Positions 1 through 11,905 of a DNA stretch of 64,000 bases are shown one piece after another; the first letter of the stretch is position 1, and the number at the start of each line of letters is the position of its first letter. Location: positions 124,001 to 188,000 of the forward strand of contig JAIVFH010000006.1 in assembly GCA_025765595.1 (NCBI GenBank), read 5' to 3'. The position numbers and the translations under genes are program-made. The notes beneath the pieces were generated by a model. It saw nothing but the letters and a program-made list of their open reading frames with translations, made no database searches and had not been told where the DNA came from. This DNA is from Obelidium mucronatum. Taxonomy: Eukaryota > Chytridiomycota > Chytridiomycetes > Chytridiales > Chytriomycetaceae.

Positions 1-542
1 CTCATGCTCCATTGCCAGCAGAGCCTAAAGATGCTTGCAGCCACCAGGGTACTGTCAGTTCTCCTACTTCAGCAACGGCAGTTAATGCCCCTTCTCCTTC
101 GTTGGGATTCCGTCCTGCCAAACTTCGTGGTCGTGATGTAACCAAATCGGACCATGGGCAAGTTGTAGCACTTCTCAAAATCTTTCCAAAGAATTTGGGT
201 CCTGAGTCGGAATATGCATGTGCACAAAATGAGGAGGCGAAACCGTCGGATTACTTTATGCGACGCCAACGACAGAATGGGCGAGGAGATCCCGCAGCTG
301 CTCGAACCCCATCAAAGAAGAGATACGGTGAAGATGGCATGGCCGATGCGTCGGATGGCGAGGAGGAGAATCACGATGTTCCAGAAAGATTGAGAAAGCA
401 TAAAGGCCACCACAAGCCTTCCGCTGAGGTTGAGGACGAGGAAGAAGGGGATATTGATGCTGAGGAGATTGCAAATGTTTATTATGCTCACACAGGAGAC
501 TCAGCAGGACGCGCCTTGAAACCCAATCGGAAGCACCCATAA
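1..542 (+). CDS. Unrecognised acidic protein, C-terminal part only (5' end outside window)
   Basis: The reading frame is open from the left edge of the window to a TAA at 540-542. The first Met-like codon near position 12 is a TTG, so the true start lies upstream, off the window. About 179 residues are visible. The second half is charged: a Lys/Arg-rich stretch is followed by an acidic run (EDEEEGDIDAEE) and a short basic tail ending KPNRKHP. I recognise no domain. Low complexity and strong charge suggest a nuclear or nucleolar protein, but that is only a guess. An unseen intron within the visible part cannot be excluded. The gene converges on the ARMT1-like gene, whose stop codon lies only 31 bases further on. 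Confidence 0.5.
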   Translation, partial: HAPLPAEPKDACSHQGTVSSPTSATAVNAPSPSLGFRPAKLRGRDVTKSDHGQVVALLKIFPKNLGPESEYACAQNEEAKPSDYFMRRQRQNGRGDPAAARTPSKKRYGEDGMADASDGEEENHDVPERLRKHKGHHKPSAEVEDEEEGDIDAEEIANVYYAHTGDSAGRALKPNRKHP

Positions 543-572
543 GGACTACCTTTTTTTTTTCGTTTTACTTCC

Positions 573-2028
573 CTATTCGTAGTGAGATTTGAAAAATTCA
601 ACAACGGCCAACTTTCCACTCCAACGCCAGTCTTTGTTTCCCTCAGCGAGTAGCTTTTCTTCAACTCCTTCTGCAAGTCCTACGATTGGATCTGACTTGT
701 TTGTTCTCAACGAGACAATTGCCTTCAACTTTTTCACGTCTCCAATCGCGTCTGCAAAAGGAGTGGTTGCAGGAAATTTGCAGTCATACACAAGTTTCCG
801 GTAGTTCAAGTCCCCTTTGAAGATGACAAGTTGGCTGGTCAACAAGTCCTCAAAGACATGAGGTGCTTCCGTTGCCAGGTGATGATGAGCCCAGAAAGAG
901 CACCAAATATCGTCGCTGGTAATGACCCAATGCCCAGAGGCAATGTATTGCCGCCAACGGGATGCAAGAGCTTGCAATGCTTCCACTGGAAAGACAGAGG
1001 AAGCCTTTTGAGAGTCAGGAAAAAAGAATGGCAGCGGGTCTTCCAACGCATTCAAGGTCCATTCAAAGTCTGCTGGCATCGTGTCTGAAACAAACCATGG
1101 GATTGTTTTACAATGGAAAACCGTCTTTGAGACTCTTCCCGTTTGGTGCAAGAAGTCACTCAAGATCATATCACTGAAATGTTCGAATCCTGCATCGTTT
1201 CAACCGTTCATATAACTTTGCTAAGTTGTGTGGATTGTATACGTACCACTATTATCCAAAACAAAGTCCAACCGACCATTTCCACCAACAGGGAAGGCAG
1301 TTTCGACATAATCGACGATTTCTTTCAAATGATTGGATATGATGTTCTCCTCGCCAGAAGCACCTTTCCTCATTTCCTCTACTTGCGCCTCCGAAAGACC
1401 GGCAAACATGGACAGGTCAGTCGCGTTTCCCCATAAACTCAGCAGCACGAGGTCGTGCAAGGTAGATCTGAATGATGCGGAGTTTGCTGTTGCGGCGGAG
1501 CTGATCAGAAGCTGCTGGGATTCGGCAATGACGGCGACCTTATCGCTGAGAACCCTGAAGCCGGCTTGCTTGCTCTCCAGAAACACGTCGAAGCCCTTCC
1601 ACGACGGCTGGCTCTCGACGGCCTCGTGGATGCGTTGGTACAGGAAGCATTCGGCAAAGAGCCACGACTGTTCAAAAGCGCATTAGTAAGCCGGCATCGC
1701 AAGCGGCAGCACGCACCGCCGTGAAGAACGACGCGGCCGGGAAGAAGGCGTCGACGGCGGCGTTCCACGCGGCGGCGCGCGGCGCGGCGGCGGCCAGGCG
1801 CGTCAGCGGCTTCTCGCGCTGCAGCTCGTACTTGAGCTGCGACAGCCGCGCCACCACGCGCCCGCCCTCGCCGCCGTCGCGCCGCGCGTCCGCCGCCGCC
1901 GCCCGCAGCACCGCGTTGATTGCGTCTGTGACGATCACCGGCCACCGCGTGACCACCGTCGGATGCGCGAACCCGCCGATGTCGGCGCCTCTGTGGAACG
2001 GAAAGGGGGGGTTGTTGGGCGCGAGCAT
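573..2028 (-). CDS. ARMT1: DUF89 / ARMT1-family damage-control metal-dependent phosphatase
   Basis: Three exons on the minus strand: 2028-1717, 1667-1247 and 1189-573, giving 449 residues, the usual family length. Intron 1 shows GTGCGT, a TACTAAT branch site and CAG; intron 2 shows GTACGT and CAG. Joining the exons restores unbroken DUF89 signatures: TRWPVIVTDAI near the N-terminus, SWLFAECFLYQRI, LWGNATDLS, and LDFVLDNSGFE with the metal-binding Asp-Asn. The family (human ARMT1, yeast YMR027W) comprises Mn/Co/Ni-dependent phosphatases acting on phosphosugars such as fructose-1-phosphate, viewed as metabolite repair; a methyltransferase role for human ARMT1 is disputed. Start chosen at MLAPNNPPF, the ATG in frame just before the conserved N-terminus. 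Exon 1 is strikingly GC- and Ala/Arg-rich compared with the rest. Confidence 0.9.
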
Positions 2029-3159
2029 GGTTTCTCTTGGACGTTTTTTTCTCCTTGTAAACACTTTCAATGCACCGAAACCATGATCAGGTAAAAATAA
2101 AAGTCCACTTTCACACAAATAAAACACAAACTGAGTCCGCAAGTTGATTGAATAATAATTGTGACTTTTTGGTTATTTTCTTGAATTTCTTGTATTAGAA
2201 TCGAACCGGAGGAGATGAGGAATCTGGGGCTAAGGGGCATGGTACCTCTGAGGCCTGCTGCACTGCCTTATTCCCCCCTACATACTAAGCCCGCTTTCCC
2301 TGCTACTCCCATTCCACATGTCTAACCCTATGGTCATGACAAATGAAGTGAGATTTGGCAGAAGTCGGACAGGGAGTTGAGACCTTGAACTCTGAAAAAC
2401 CGAGTTCTGGTCTTTAAAAGGTCAGGGAGATGTGGTGCCATTGCTGAAGATTTGATCTTTGGAGATGGTTTTGTAATGATTCATGGGGGGAAGGCGACTG
2501 GTTTTATAGACTTTTCTGATCTGAATTGACACTTTCGGAAAATTTTCCCACTTGTTCCAATGTTGTTTTGTAAATAATAATCGAGTTTTCTTTACAGACT
2601 TAATTTTGTGTTGAGTAGATAGGCTTAGATACGTATGGTATTTCAGAATGAGCTTGGGTCTATCTTTATGACACAAACAGTAACAGTTATCACTCAAAAG
2701 ATTCATAGCGACTCTTTTCCCTGCATTGGCAAACTTCAAAGCTTTCTCTGTGTAAGGTTCATCGCGGGCGTCCGCAGCCTGCTGGTGTGGAAGTCTCTCA
2801 CTTCTCTTTTTGTTTCTTGATTTTCTTTAGCCTCTCGCACTTCTCTTTTTGTTTCAGCCTCCACGTCAATCTGTCACTGTCTGGAAAATTCAGTTTCAAT
2901 CCTTTCCAATGTCAATAATTGGCGGGAGATGCTGTCCCGTGTTTCAGATTAAAGGATTAAAGACACCTGGCCTACAGAGTCATGTTTGTCCGAGTGAGGG
3001 AGGGTCTGTGATTCTGGGCTTTCTGTTTACCACAGCGTACGTGATTGTCTTGCCGTTCGAGCGAAGCCCAAGCACAACCCATGAAACAAATTCTATTTGA
3101 GCGTTATTTATTACTTGGGAAATTGGATTGCAGATTTTTTGCTCCAATCGAAGACAGAA
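2029..3159. other. Intergenic region between divergent ARMT1-like and TALE homeobox genes
   Basis: About 1.1 kb between two divergent start codons, the longest gene-free stretch of the window. It is AT-rich with short T runs and contains only short spurious ORFs. It presumably holds both promoters and the 5' leader of the homeobox gene. An untranslated or very short coding 5' exon of the homeobox gene could lie here; I see no convincing one. Confidence 0.5.
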
Positions 3160-5571
3160 ATGAATCCAATCGAGGGAGGGATGGAGTCATCAACCGCAGC
3201 GCCTCTAGATCGCGGCCCGGCATCGATAAAGGACGACAGCGGCGCCGCGCGGACGCCGCAGCCGAGGCCAGAGGCGCTGGGCCCGCTGGCGCACCAGGCG
3301 CAGCAGCAGCTCCTGCATCCCCAGCAGCAGCAGCCGCAGCAGCAGCAGCCCGGCTTCCACCACGACTCTCAGCAAGGCGGGAGCAACGGCGGCCGGATCC
3401 GATCCCACTCTGTAAACACACAACGCCCCGAGTTCCATCCGTATCATGTTGCTGGCGAGGGCTTGTCACGTGGAGCGGTGGCTTCTACTTTCGATTCAGC
3501 TGGGCGCCGTCGAACGCACTCAATGACAAACTATTCTACTGTTCCAAATAATGCTGTCGAGGACGATGATTCACGGGTGTGTGTTCAACCCTAGCCTAAA
3601 TTCAAAGTGTGATATGTCAACCGTGTCCTCATGTGACATTGGAAAAATTGTATTATTTACTGTCTTTCCACTCCTGTGTGCCCTGTCAATCACCTGTCAC
3701 TAAGTCTAATTTTTAATCGTTGTTTTTCTACGATTTAGTTTCCCCCGTCTCCGCGTTTGCGAGACTCTTTTGGAAGTGAATTTGGTCAAGAAGCAAATGT
3801 CCCAACGCCAGCTGAGTCAAAACGGCTGAACTATTCACCTGAAATCCGTGCTATCCTTTTATCTTGGCTTGGACTGAATCGAGAGTATCCTTACCCCACT
3901 GACGCGGATAAGAACGATCTTGCGGCCAAAACTGGCCTCACCCTCCAACAAGTGAACAATTGGTTTATCAATGCACGAAGAAGGAAATATCAGTATATGC
4001 TCGAGGATGTCAATGTAAAGGGAAACCCATCACCTGTCCCGCCTGCCTTGCCTGCAGGTGCTCATATGCGGGCTACTATTTCTGCAGGATCTTCAAGTAC
4101 ATATTCACCCTTGAGTGATTTGGATCGACGGATGGCCTTGTCGGCCGTTGGTCCTGGGCGGCGTCGTGCCTTTTCTGGAAATGCTGCTTCCGCTCTGGCG
4201 TCAACGCCGCCCAGCCATTCCCCATACTGGAAAACAGCAGCAGAATCTCTGTCACATCAACAGCATCGACCCGGTTTCAAGTCTTCTACTTTATACAATG
4301 TAAATGAATCTCCAGAGTCAAACAGCAATGTGAGAGTCCACATTGGCGGTGGATATCCCCGGCTCACCCAAAACTCTCCCCTTCAGCATGTATATCAGCT
4401 GGAACAAAATCCACCTGTTGTAATTGCTAAGGGCCCATCAAGTTCGTCAAATCAAGGGGTTAGGTTGTCATCCAATAATGACAGGAAACAAGAATATATA
4501 CGACCACAACAGTCATTTGGTCACGGCCAACCTCTGACGCAGCAGCAGTTTTCACAACAGCCGCCACATCAGATCCAACCCCAGCACCTCAATCGGCAAT
4601 CGTTCCATCTCACTCCATATAACCTGGCTTCTTCACAGCAACCCTACCAATTGAGTTCCTCTCCATCATCGAATTCAAATCCCTATCGGGGAGTACCTCA
4701 AACGCAACCAAGTTATGGAGGCAGCAATGTTATGAATAACACACAATCAATCGCTTCAAATGCCAGTCATACGAACTCAGTTTCACAAAGTTTGGGAGAA
4801 GATGGCGGCAATCTTCCACAGCCGTCAACAATGGTAAAATCCAGTCCTACAACCATGGCTGGTGTCTTACAATCATCTCCACTACGAAATGCGTCGTTTC
4901 CTCATCAGCAACAGCAACAGCATACGAACGGTGTCCACCAATCAAACACTTCATCTGTAGAATACATCCACTCCGGACCACTTCGAATGCCTAGCGACTC
5001 CAGCAGCAACAATATACATTCTCAGCCTTATCATTTGCCAACACCTGGGCAGCAATTGGCACCGACACTCCCCCCTCTGCAACAGCAAAAACATAAACCT
5101 TTAGAATCGATGTTTGAAAAGCTTAGCACGAATCATCTCAATGGACCAAGCAAAGACAGTGGCAATGTTGGCGGTGGTCATTCGAGTCCTGTTCGTGCCA
5201 GTTTTACAGGAGGCAATCGAAGTGGCGGCTCTATGGGACTGGAAGCGCTGGTGGAAGCAGCTGTTGAACAGCCATCTTCGCAACTACCGTCATCAGTTCA
5301 CAGCCAACCTTTGCGTGAAAACGATTTTCAACATATACAGCAGCCGCAACAACAGCAAGAACATCATCTTTCGGGTTCGAATGATAATCCAGTGTCAATA
5401 GAACAAGATGAGGATGTTACGGCAATGGATGGGATTGTGATGGAGACTGAGCGGAGTACTGGAAATGACGGGGGAGTCATACGAGAAACCGCGGAAAGCG
5501 GAGACACCGAATATGCAGCCAAACAAGTTTCTATGCGATGGAAAGAGAGAGATGCGATTTGGGGAATATGA
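3160..5571 (+). CDS. TALE-class homeodomain transcription factor, Q/S/N-rich
   Basis: Two exons, 3160-3576 and 3739-5571, joined in phase 0 across a 162-nt GT-AG intron, give 749 residues. The homeodomain lies at about residues 165-225. It has the three-residue TALE loop insertion (EYPYPTDADKNDL) and the recognition helix QQVNNWFINARRRKY. The N-terminus has a polyglutamine patch (codons around 3301-3351), and the C-terminal 500 residues are low complexity (Ser, Gln, Asn, His) with an acidic end, typical of fungal activation regions. TALE factors bind DNA in the nucleus and control development, mating type or morphology. The exact fungal subgroup (Cup9/Tos8-like or other) cannot be decided by eye. 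Start: ATG at 3160; a second in-frame ATG at 3181 is possible. Confidence 0.88.
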
Positions 5572-5731
5572 AAGGAATGAAAGAAGGACAAGAGGGAAGA
5601 AGAGAAGAAGCGAAATCAAGGGCTTTTTTTGGAGAATGTTGGTTGGAAGAAACAGTATCGAGGGGTATATTATTTGATTTCAATTTCTTTTGTATCTGTG
5701 TGTGTTTTTTTTTAAAAAAGAAATTGGAGTG

Positions 5732-7571
5732 ATGCGAACTTTCCAGTTACTCTGTCTTGCGCTTGGCACCCTTGCGACTCCGCCGTCCTTTATCCTGCAC
5801 CCCCCAGCGTCGAATGCGAAACAAGCAGAATCACATACTCCCCGCCCGCCAACTCGTCTCCGCCTAGCATCAGTATTCGAGGCGTCAGTGTTCAACGCAG
5901 ATGCTGGGTTGGGTGGCCCTCACTACTTTTCCAACGATGCCTCATCAACACCAACTTTTGAAATGCTTGGAACTCGGTTTTCTCCGTTCATTGATGCGAT
6001 GGCGGATCCAAGGGTCGTGTCACTGAGAATGCGTGATCTCGAACGCGACCATCCAGGTGTTTATGCACAAGGGGAAGTTTTTGAGGTGAATGCAATACCT
6101 GGTGCTGTACCGGTTTGGAGTAAAGCTAGTAAACGCGCTTTGAGAAGTTCGAAAACAAAGGTGTGTTGACAGTGTTGTAACGTTTCTCAAAATGTAGCTA
6201 GCTCACAAAAATACATCTCACCCTCCCCTCCCCCCCAATACAAAAATAGAACTCTGTGGTGGATGTATATCACAAAGATATGCTGCTTCCGAATGCAAGT
6301 GACCCGACTACGGTATTGGCTTTGGGTAGAATTACGTCAACGTCCTATGCTGGTAAGTGAAAACAAATGTATCGAATGAAAAAAGAAGCAGTAATAACTT
6401 CGTGAATTAGAACCGGGTGGAAAAGGGTGGATTGATGTTCCCCCATATAACTTGTCTGATCGATTTGGTTGGACAAGTGATGGAATTCGTGGTTACGTGT
6501 TTGCCGATGATTCAAGAGATATGCTTGTGATTGCGTTGAAAGGAACTAGTTTGAGTGTACCCATTGTTGGTGGGGGGCCTACTGCTCCAAGAGACAAGTT
6601 TAATGACAATATGATGTTCAGTTGCTGTTGTGGCAAGGTTTTGTCAACTGAATCGTTTCTTTTTTGAGCTGCTAAAAACTAATCTACTCATTCATTATTG
6701 GTTTGTCTTCCAGGTTAGTTCTTCGTGGCAACCAGTTTGTGATTGTGCAGATTCGGGTACAAGCACCTGTGATATGTCCTGTTTATACAATTCCGCATCC
6801 TTTTCAAACTCGTACGTCACATCTTTAGAAATTATTTGAACTTGTTTTGAATTCAAGCTCTAATGTCTCGTGCGTAGATATTTCAATCTGGCCAACACAA
6901 TCTACATGGCCGTTAGTTTGTGGTATCCGGCGTCCAAAACCATCTGGTTGACAGGGCACAGTCTGGGGGGCTCGTTGGCAAGTTTAGTTGGGTTAACACA
7001 CGATTTGCCCGTATTGGCGTATGAAGCGCCAGGGGATTTCATGTATGCGTTGAGGATTGGGCTTATTCCAGAGTTACCTCCCTCCATTCCTTCAAATGAA
7101 ACGACGCCATCGCCATCATCAGTTCAAGCAGCAGCACCACCAGCATCAACTCTGAAAACTAAGAAGGGGAAAGATAGGAAGGGTCAAGCTCCCATACTTG
7201 CTTTCAACAACACAACCTCTGAAACCCCAGTTTCAAAAATAAGCGATGGCCCCCGTCATATTCCCGACTATACCTCGTTTTTGGCTTCCCTCCAAACCTA
7301 CCATATTGGGAACTGGAAAGACCCCATTTACATGGGTGAATGCGTCACGAGTGGAAGCCTTTGTTGGATTGTAGGGTATGCGCTTGAAAGTAAGTGCCAC
7401 GCGGGATACAAGTGTGTTTATGAAGGGAATGGACCTGCGCTGGATATAAACTACCATTCGATTGACAGAGTAATATCTGAGTTTTTAGTACAATGGGATC
7501 ATGTTCCGGAGTGTAAGGTACAGCCTCAATGCGATGAATGCGGTGCCTGGACGTGGAAAGAGGCTTCATAA
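5732..7571 (+). CDS. ATG15: Autophagy lipase ATG15 (class 3 lipase, vacuolar lysis of autophagic bodies)
   Basis: Five exons (5732-6160, 6250-6352, 6411-6637, 6714-6811, 6878-7571) give 516 residues. An N-terminal hydrophobic segment after MRTFQLLCLALG acts as signal anchor, consistent with delivery to the vacuole lumen through the MVB pathway. The alpha/beta-hydrolase core has VIALKGTS, the cysteine block MMFSCCCGKVSSSWQPVC and the nucleophile elbow LTGHSLGGSLASLVG. The C-terminal block SGSLCWIVGYALESKCHAG is diagnostic of ATG15. A Ser/Pro/Lys-rich insert (genome about 7080-7190) interrupts the lipase domain. Family knowledge: Atg15 is a phospholipase that disintegrates autophagic-body membranes in the vacuole. 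The donor of intron 3 (AAG|GTTTTG) is weak but the protein is continuous across it. Confidence 0.92.
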
Positions 7572-7632
7572 GATTTTTGTTATTTGTTGTATAAACCTTC
7601 AAAAGTATATTTTTATTATATTCCAAACACAC

Positions 7633-9027
7633 ATGAGCTGGTTTGTACTTACTTTTGGTGTTTGAACCTTACCTGGCCGCCGCTGCCTGCAGCTTGTGGA
7701 AATGAATGACAGAAGCTTTGTTGCAAAGTAGCTGAATCAGGGCGGCCCGGCGACACTGAACTAGCTCGACCTAACTGATCACACCACCGCTAAATCACCA
7801 AAAAACAGGAAAGGATTCACAAAAGCTGTTAACCGAGCGGCTACGGGCGTCATGCAGTCTATCGGAACTATGGAAAAGACGGTGATTTTGGGAGCTAGTT
7901 ATTGGTGGTGGTTTATTTGAGACTCATTTTGCAAATTTGCCCTTCAACTACCTTTTAGGTGGACAAAGACTATGACGAAGAAGAGAAGCGATTTAAAATG
8001 TAAATATTAATGACTCTATTGCACGAACGGAACATTTTGGGCGGAGATCATGCAAACTCTCTTTAAGTGTGCAGGAAGTTAAAAGGAAGCCAAAGGGAAA
8101 GCTGGAAATCAACAACAGAAACATCATATCGAAATTTGCCCCATTCAATTCTGACAGGCTCAATTTACTTACGCTGTTTTTTTCGGTGCAATTCTAGTTT
8201 TGAAGCCAAGATTGAGAAACTACATCGTGAAGCGAAAGGATATTTGGATTCAGTCAGAGGTCATCTTAAATATTTTTTTATCGTTGTGGCTGTAACCATT
8301 ATCGTAGCTATGACCGTGGCCCAGCAACGTATGGCAGAAACGGTCGACCACTTTTATGACGAAGGCGGCCCACTTGGATATGCTGGTTTGCAGTATAAAC
8401 AGGCCGTAGAAAAGCTGGATGAGGAATGTCGAAATGAACTGGTTAATTTTGTATTTTGTTTTTGTCCGTTTTTTTTTTCTCTGACTGCAAACTCTACAGG
8501 ATACAAACTGCCGAGTTACTGTTCTCGAACCGCTCGGTAAACTGATTCAAGCTTTTCCAGACTTTAATGAAGCCATCAAGAAGCGGCAAAAGAAGTTGCT
8601 CGATTATGACCAATTGCTGAGTAAATCGAGAAAACTGGCAGATAAACCGTCTAGCGATCCCCAAGCGTATCCTCAGGTTTGATTGTTTCTTTGTATACTT
8701 GAAATGAATTTTTATCCTAAAAACTGTTCCATTTATTAGGCTCAAGCAGCCACCAACCAAGCGAAAGAAGTATATGATACAGTGAACAATCAACTTGTTA
8801 CAGAAATCCCAAAATTGATTGACCTCCGAGTGCCATACTTGGACCCTAGTTTTGAAGCGTTGGTCAAGTCGCAGCTCGCTTTTAACGAGGGAGCTTTTCA
8901 TAAGCTGAAAGATATTGAGCGCGCTTTTGAGAAAGCAGGGGCGGGCAATGGGGGTGGAGGGCTTGATGGAAAGGTTGAGGGAGTGCTTCAGCAAATGCGC
9001 GAGCTATCCATTTGTGGAAATAACTGA
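7633..9027 (+). CDS. RVS161: BAR-domain protein RVS161/Hob3 (endocytosis, actin)
   Basis: Seven exons: 7633-7640, 7809-7881, 7959-7999, 8198-8259, 8308-8441, 8500-8676 and 8740-9027, giving 260 residues (yeast Rvs161 has 265). Exon 1 is only 8 nt (ATGAGCTG); splicing to 7809 creates the family N-terminus MSWKGF. The BAR core then reads through VDKDYDEEEKRFK, REAKGYLDSVRAMTVAQQ, DTNCRVTVLEPLGKL, EAIKKRQKKLLDYD and LRVPYLDPSFEALVKSQL, ending in RELSICGN. BAR dimers bend membranes at endocytic sites together with Rvs167. Intron 4 (8260-8307) is 48 nt with no in-frame stop, so its retention would insert a hydrophobic stretch (see findings). No SH3 domain follows, as expected for the Rvs161 rather than the Rvs167 branch. 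Confidence 0.93.
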
Positions 9028-9189
9028 TCCCCTTCCTTTACCCGCATCACAAACTTGTTGGCCTTTTCTAAGTACTTCAAATATTTATTATATGTTTTGT
9101 TCATGTCTCCTTTTAAGAAAAAATGCGAAGGCGACGCGGCTGTGTATAAATAATTCCAGTAAAATCCACCACCACCACACAAACACATC

Positions 9190-10153
9190 ATGGTACACAC
9201 TGCCAGCACCCGCCACTACGCGTTCCATGCCCTGCATGACTAACCAACGAGATTGAATAGAGTATTATGGAATATAACGGAGGCGCCATCATTGCCATGA
9301 AAGGCAAAGGATGCGTGGCGATTGCTGCCGACCGTCGCTTTGGAGTACAGGCATTGACGCTCGGAACGGACTTCCAGAAAGTGTTTCCGGCAACAGACAA
9401 AATCTACTTTGGACTCGCAGGACTTGCGACCGATGTCCAGACGCTGTGAGTTTCTTGTTTGTCCTCTGCACAGTCGCTCACATACACACGTTTAACATGG
9501 TCTATTCTCTTTCCAACCTCATGCACCTATTATTCTTCGCGATCTAGCTCGGAAAAGTTCCGCATGAAAGTCGATATGTATCACTTGCGTGAAGAACGTG
9601 AAATTACACCAAAGACATTTGCTCATATGGTATCATCGACTCTCTACGAAAAAAGGTGATGGTTTATTCGAATTCTTTTTTTTTCCAAGAGCTTCTATTT
9701 TTTTGCTTTCCTGAGCGCCTGTAGCGTGCGCGTTCTACCCAATACCAAGTCACCGTATTAACAGAACATCAATGAATAGATTCGGCGGCTACTTCTGTTT
9801 CCCAACGATTGCCGGACTGGACGCAAAGAACGAACCATACATTTGCAATATGGATGGAATTGGATGTATTACCACACCAAATGATTTTGTAGTGAGTGGA
9901 ACTGCCGAAAACCAGCTGTATGGAATGTGTGAAGCCCTGTGGGAGCCCAACCTTGTAAATATCGTCGCTATTATGTTTTCTACGCGCTCATGATGGATAT
10001 TTTTTTCAGGAACCAGAAGACTTGTTTGAAACCATTAGTCAGGCTCTTATGAACGGAGTGGATCGTGACGCAATCTCTGGTTGGGGTGGAATTGTCCATG
10101 TGATTACCGCCGATGGAGTCATTACCAGAACTCTGAAAGGAAGAATGGATTAA
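9190..10153 (+). CDS. PUP3: 20S proteasome subunit beta-3 (PSMB3/PUP3)
   Basis: Five exons: 9190-9192 (just ATG), 9261-9445, 9548-9655, 9780-9954 and 10010-10153, giving 204 residues. Splicing the ATG exon (donor GTACAC, branch TGACTAAC, acceptor AATAG) to 9261 yields [10 protein letters not shown], the family N-terminus. Further signatures are [55 protein letters not shown] and [25 protein letters not shown]. Beta-3 is a non-catalytic beta-ring subunit with no N-terminal catalytic threonine, and none is seen here. It assembles into the proteasome core in cytosol and nucleus. The internal ATG at 9267 could also serve as a start but would drop only MSI. Confidence 0.95.
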
Positions 10154-10236
10154 AATCGTAGTATCAAAGTCCGAATTTATTTCAACCGCCCAATAAAACC
10201 ACGGATTTGGGATTTTGTATGCAAACTTGCCAAGGA

Positions 10237-11584
10237 TCAGAGCTTTTGTTCAGTTCTTCTGTAAAAGAAGTCTGTGAAATTCGTTTCAGGAACGAGAAAT
10301 TGCGATTTGCTACTGGTTCGAGTCTTGTGGCAGTCCAATTCCAAACCCTGTGGCTCTTGAGTACATTCTTTACCAGATGGGAAGAAATTGATATGTGTGA
10401 TGCGTTCGCCACATTCATCGTCCACACCTAAGGATTTTCGGTTACGACTTCAGACTTTTCAAAAAGCGATTTAAGTCTTACTCTTAGACAAAAGCCCATA
10501 ATATTTTGCCATGCTATGCACAGCAATTTTTAAGAATTGGTCCCGAATAATCAGAGAGAAAGTTGTCTGGCTACCAGAAGTTGGTGTAATTTGACACCAT
10601 CCATCTTCTCCTGTTTTGGAAAAGTCGTCCGTTGCAAACTTGGTTGTCCAATTGCAGCCCCAAGCTACTTTCTGACTGAGATTAAGTTGCGTCTTTGCTT
10701 CTCCCACCAGCGTCTTGCTAGAGTCCATCTGTACTAGCGGTTTCTGACTTGGAACGACAGAATCATTTCCAATCACAACCCATTCTTCTTCCTCCAAATA
10801 TGCATCGTGAATACATGAGTCTTGAGCCAATCCTGTATCAGTTGGATTCCAAATGTCTTCAAAGAAGTCCCTAATGGATAATTCCAACAGGGCCAGATCT
10901 GCTTCTCGAAACTGGCCCCATTTAATCAATCGAGATAACTGCAAGCGATCCGATTTTGCCAAAGCATGGAACCCAATAGACTTGGTGCAATGGCACAGTT
11001 GTTGCTTGCCATTGGCAGTTGCTACGGTGGGTGTCTCAGCGACACTGACATCTGTCAGATTGTTTCTGATGGATGAAGGGAGGCGAGTAAAGATTGTGGC
11101 AGGTTGAGGCATTTGGCGCAAGTACATATCCCTTTGATCATATAGGCTGTCAAGTCCTTTGATCATTGGGTGGTCGGCAAATGAATCTGAAGACAGCTTT
11201 AGCCCATGTTCACACTTCAAATCATATTGCAAGCAAAAGTATGGACCAACCATTATCTTGTCTTCTGCGGCGTCGGCTTCCTTCTTTTCCTGGCTTGTTT
11301 CTCTGCAACTGGGAATCCCGAGCAATCTTCCCTGCCACAGAAACGAAGGAAATCAGGCTGATGACTTCGTAAGATTAGAAATGTAAGATACCCTTTGAAG
11401 CCATATGGAGCAGACGCTGTCGTTCCTTCTGTCTCTTGTATTCCTCATAGACAGCGGTGCTATCAGCACGAGAAGGAAGCTGCTCGTCTGGAGCTGGAAC
11501 TGCCGAAGAGAGTGTGGCAAGAAAAAGAGCCAGTTGCGTCGGAGCAGAGGCAGCTGTTGGGTGATCCGTCGATTGCACAACCAT
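10237..11584 (-). CDS. R3H-domain protein (R3HDM4-like), exon 1-2 junction unresolved
   Basis: Exons proposed on the minus strand: 11584-11392, 11331-10482 and 10427-10237. The C-terminal part has an R3H-type helix, DQFLKIAVHSMAKYYGLLSKS, where Lys replaces the usual Arg of the RxxxH core. It is completed across a clean intron (GTAAGA...CCTTAG) by a tail containing QFLVPETNFTDFF, resembling the R3HDM4 group. R3H domains bind single-stranded nucleic acid. Exon 1 starts MVVQSTDHP and contains a charged helix (YEEYKRQKERQRLLHMASK). Its best donor leaves phase 1, while the best acceptor needs phase 0; the only phase-compatible upstream acceptor brings in a TGA. So the junction is mis-modelled, or there is a one-base sequence error or lesion near 11331-11392. 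No stop interrupts the long middle exon. Confidence 0.6.
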
Positions 11585-11905
11585 TTCAATCAGAATTGAT
11601 TTGTAAAAACGTGTCGCTGCCCCACAACCGCCCCACCCTCTAAAACTGATGATTATACTTTAAAACCGATAATGGTGAACTTTGCAATTTAATGTGTCGA
11701 ATAAGGACCTCTGCTCTGGAGACTACCTGAATATTTCAAACAATCACAGAGAGTTCGTGCACGAAACAAAATTAATTATTGCATCTGGTGTTTGGTTCGC
11801 GCTTGCGTTGCTCTTCAATCCTTTACGCAATCAGATAAGGAAGATGGGAAACACGCTTCGGAAAATACAAAAAAGGAAAAAGCCAAAAGCCACCAACAAC
11901 TAAAC
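11585..11905. promoter_or_regulatory. Divergent promoter region (R3H-like gene / IDH2)
   Basis: 321 bases between two divergent start codons. It is AT-rich just upstream of IDH2 with A-rich stretches (around 11861-11890). I see no clear TATA box or known operator. Both promoters must lie here. Confidence 0.45.

Noticed and set aside
2422..2820. Short frames in the 2.0-3.2 kb intergenic region
   Set aside because: No ATG with good context, no family resemblance, AT-rich composition and no splice support.
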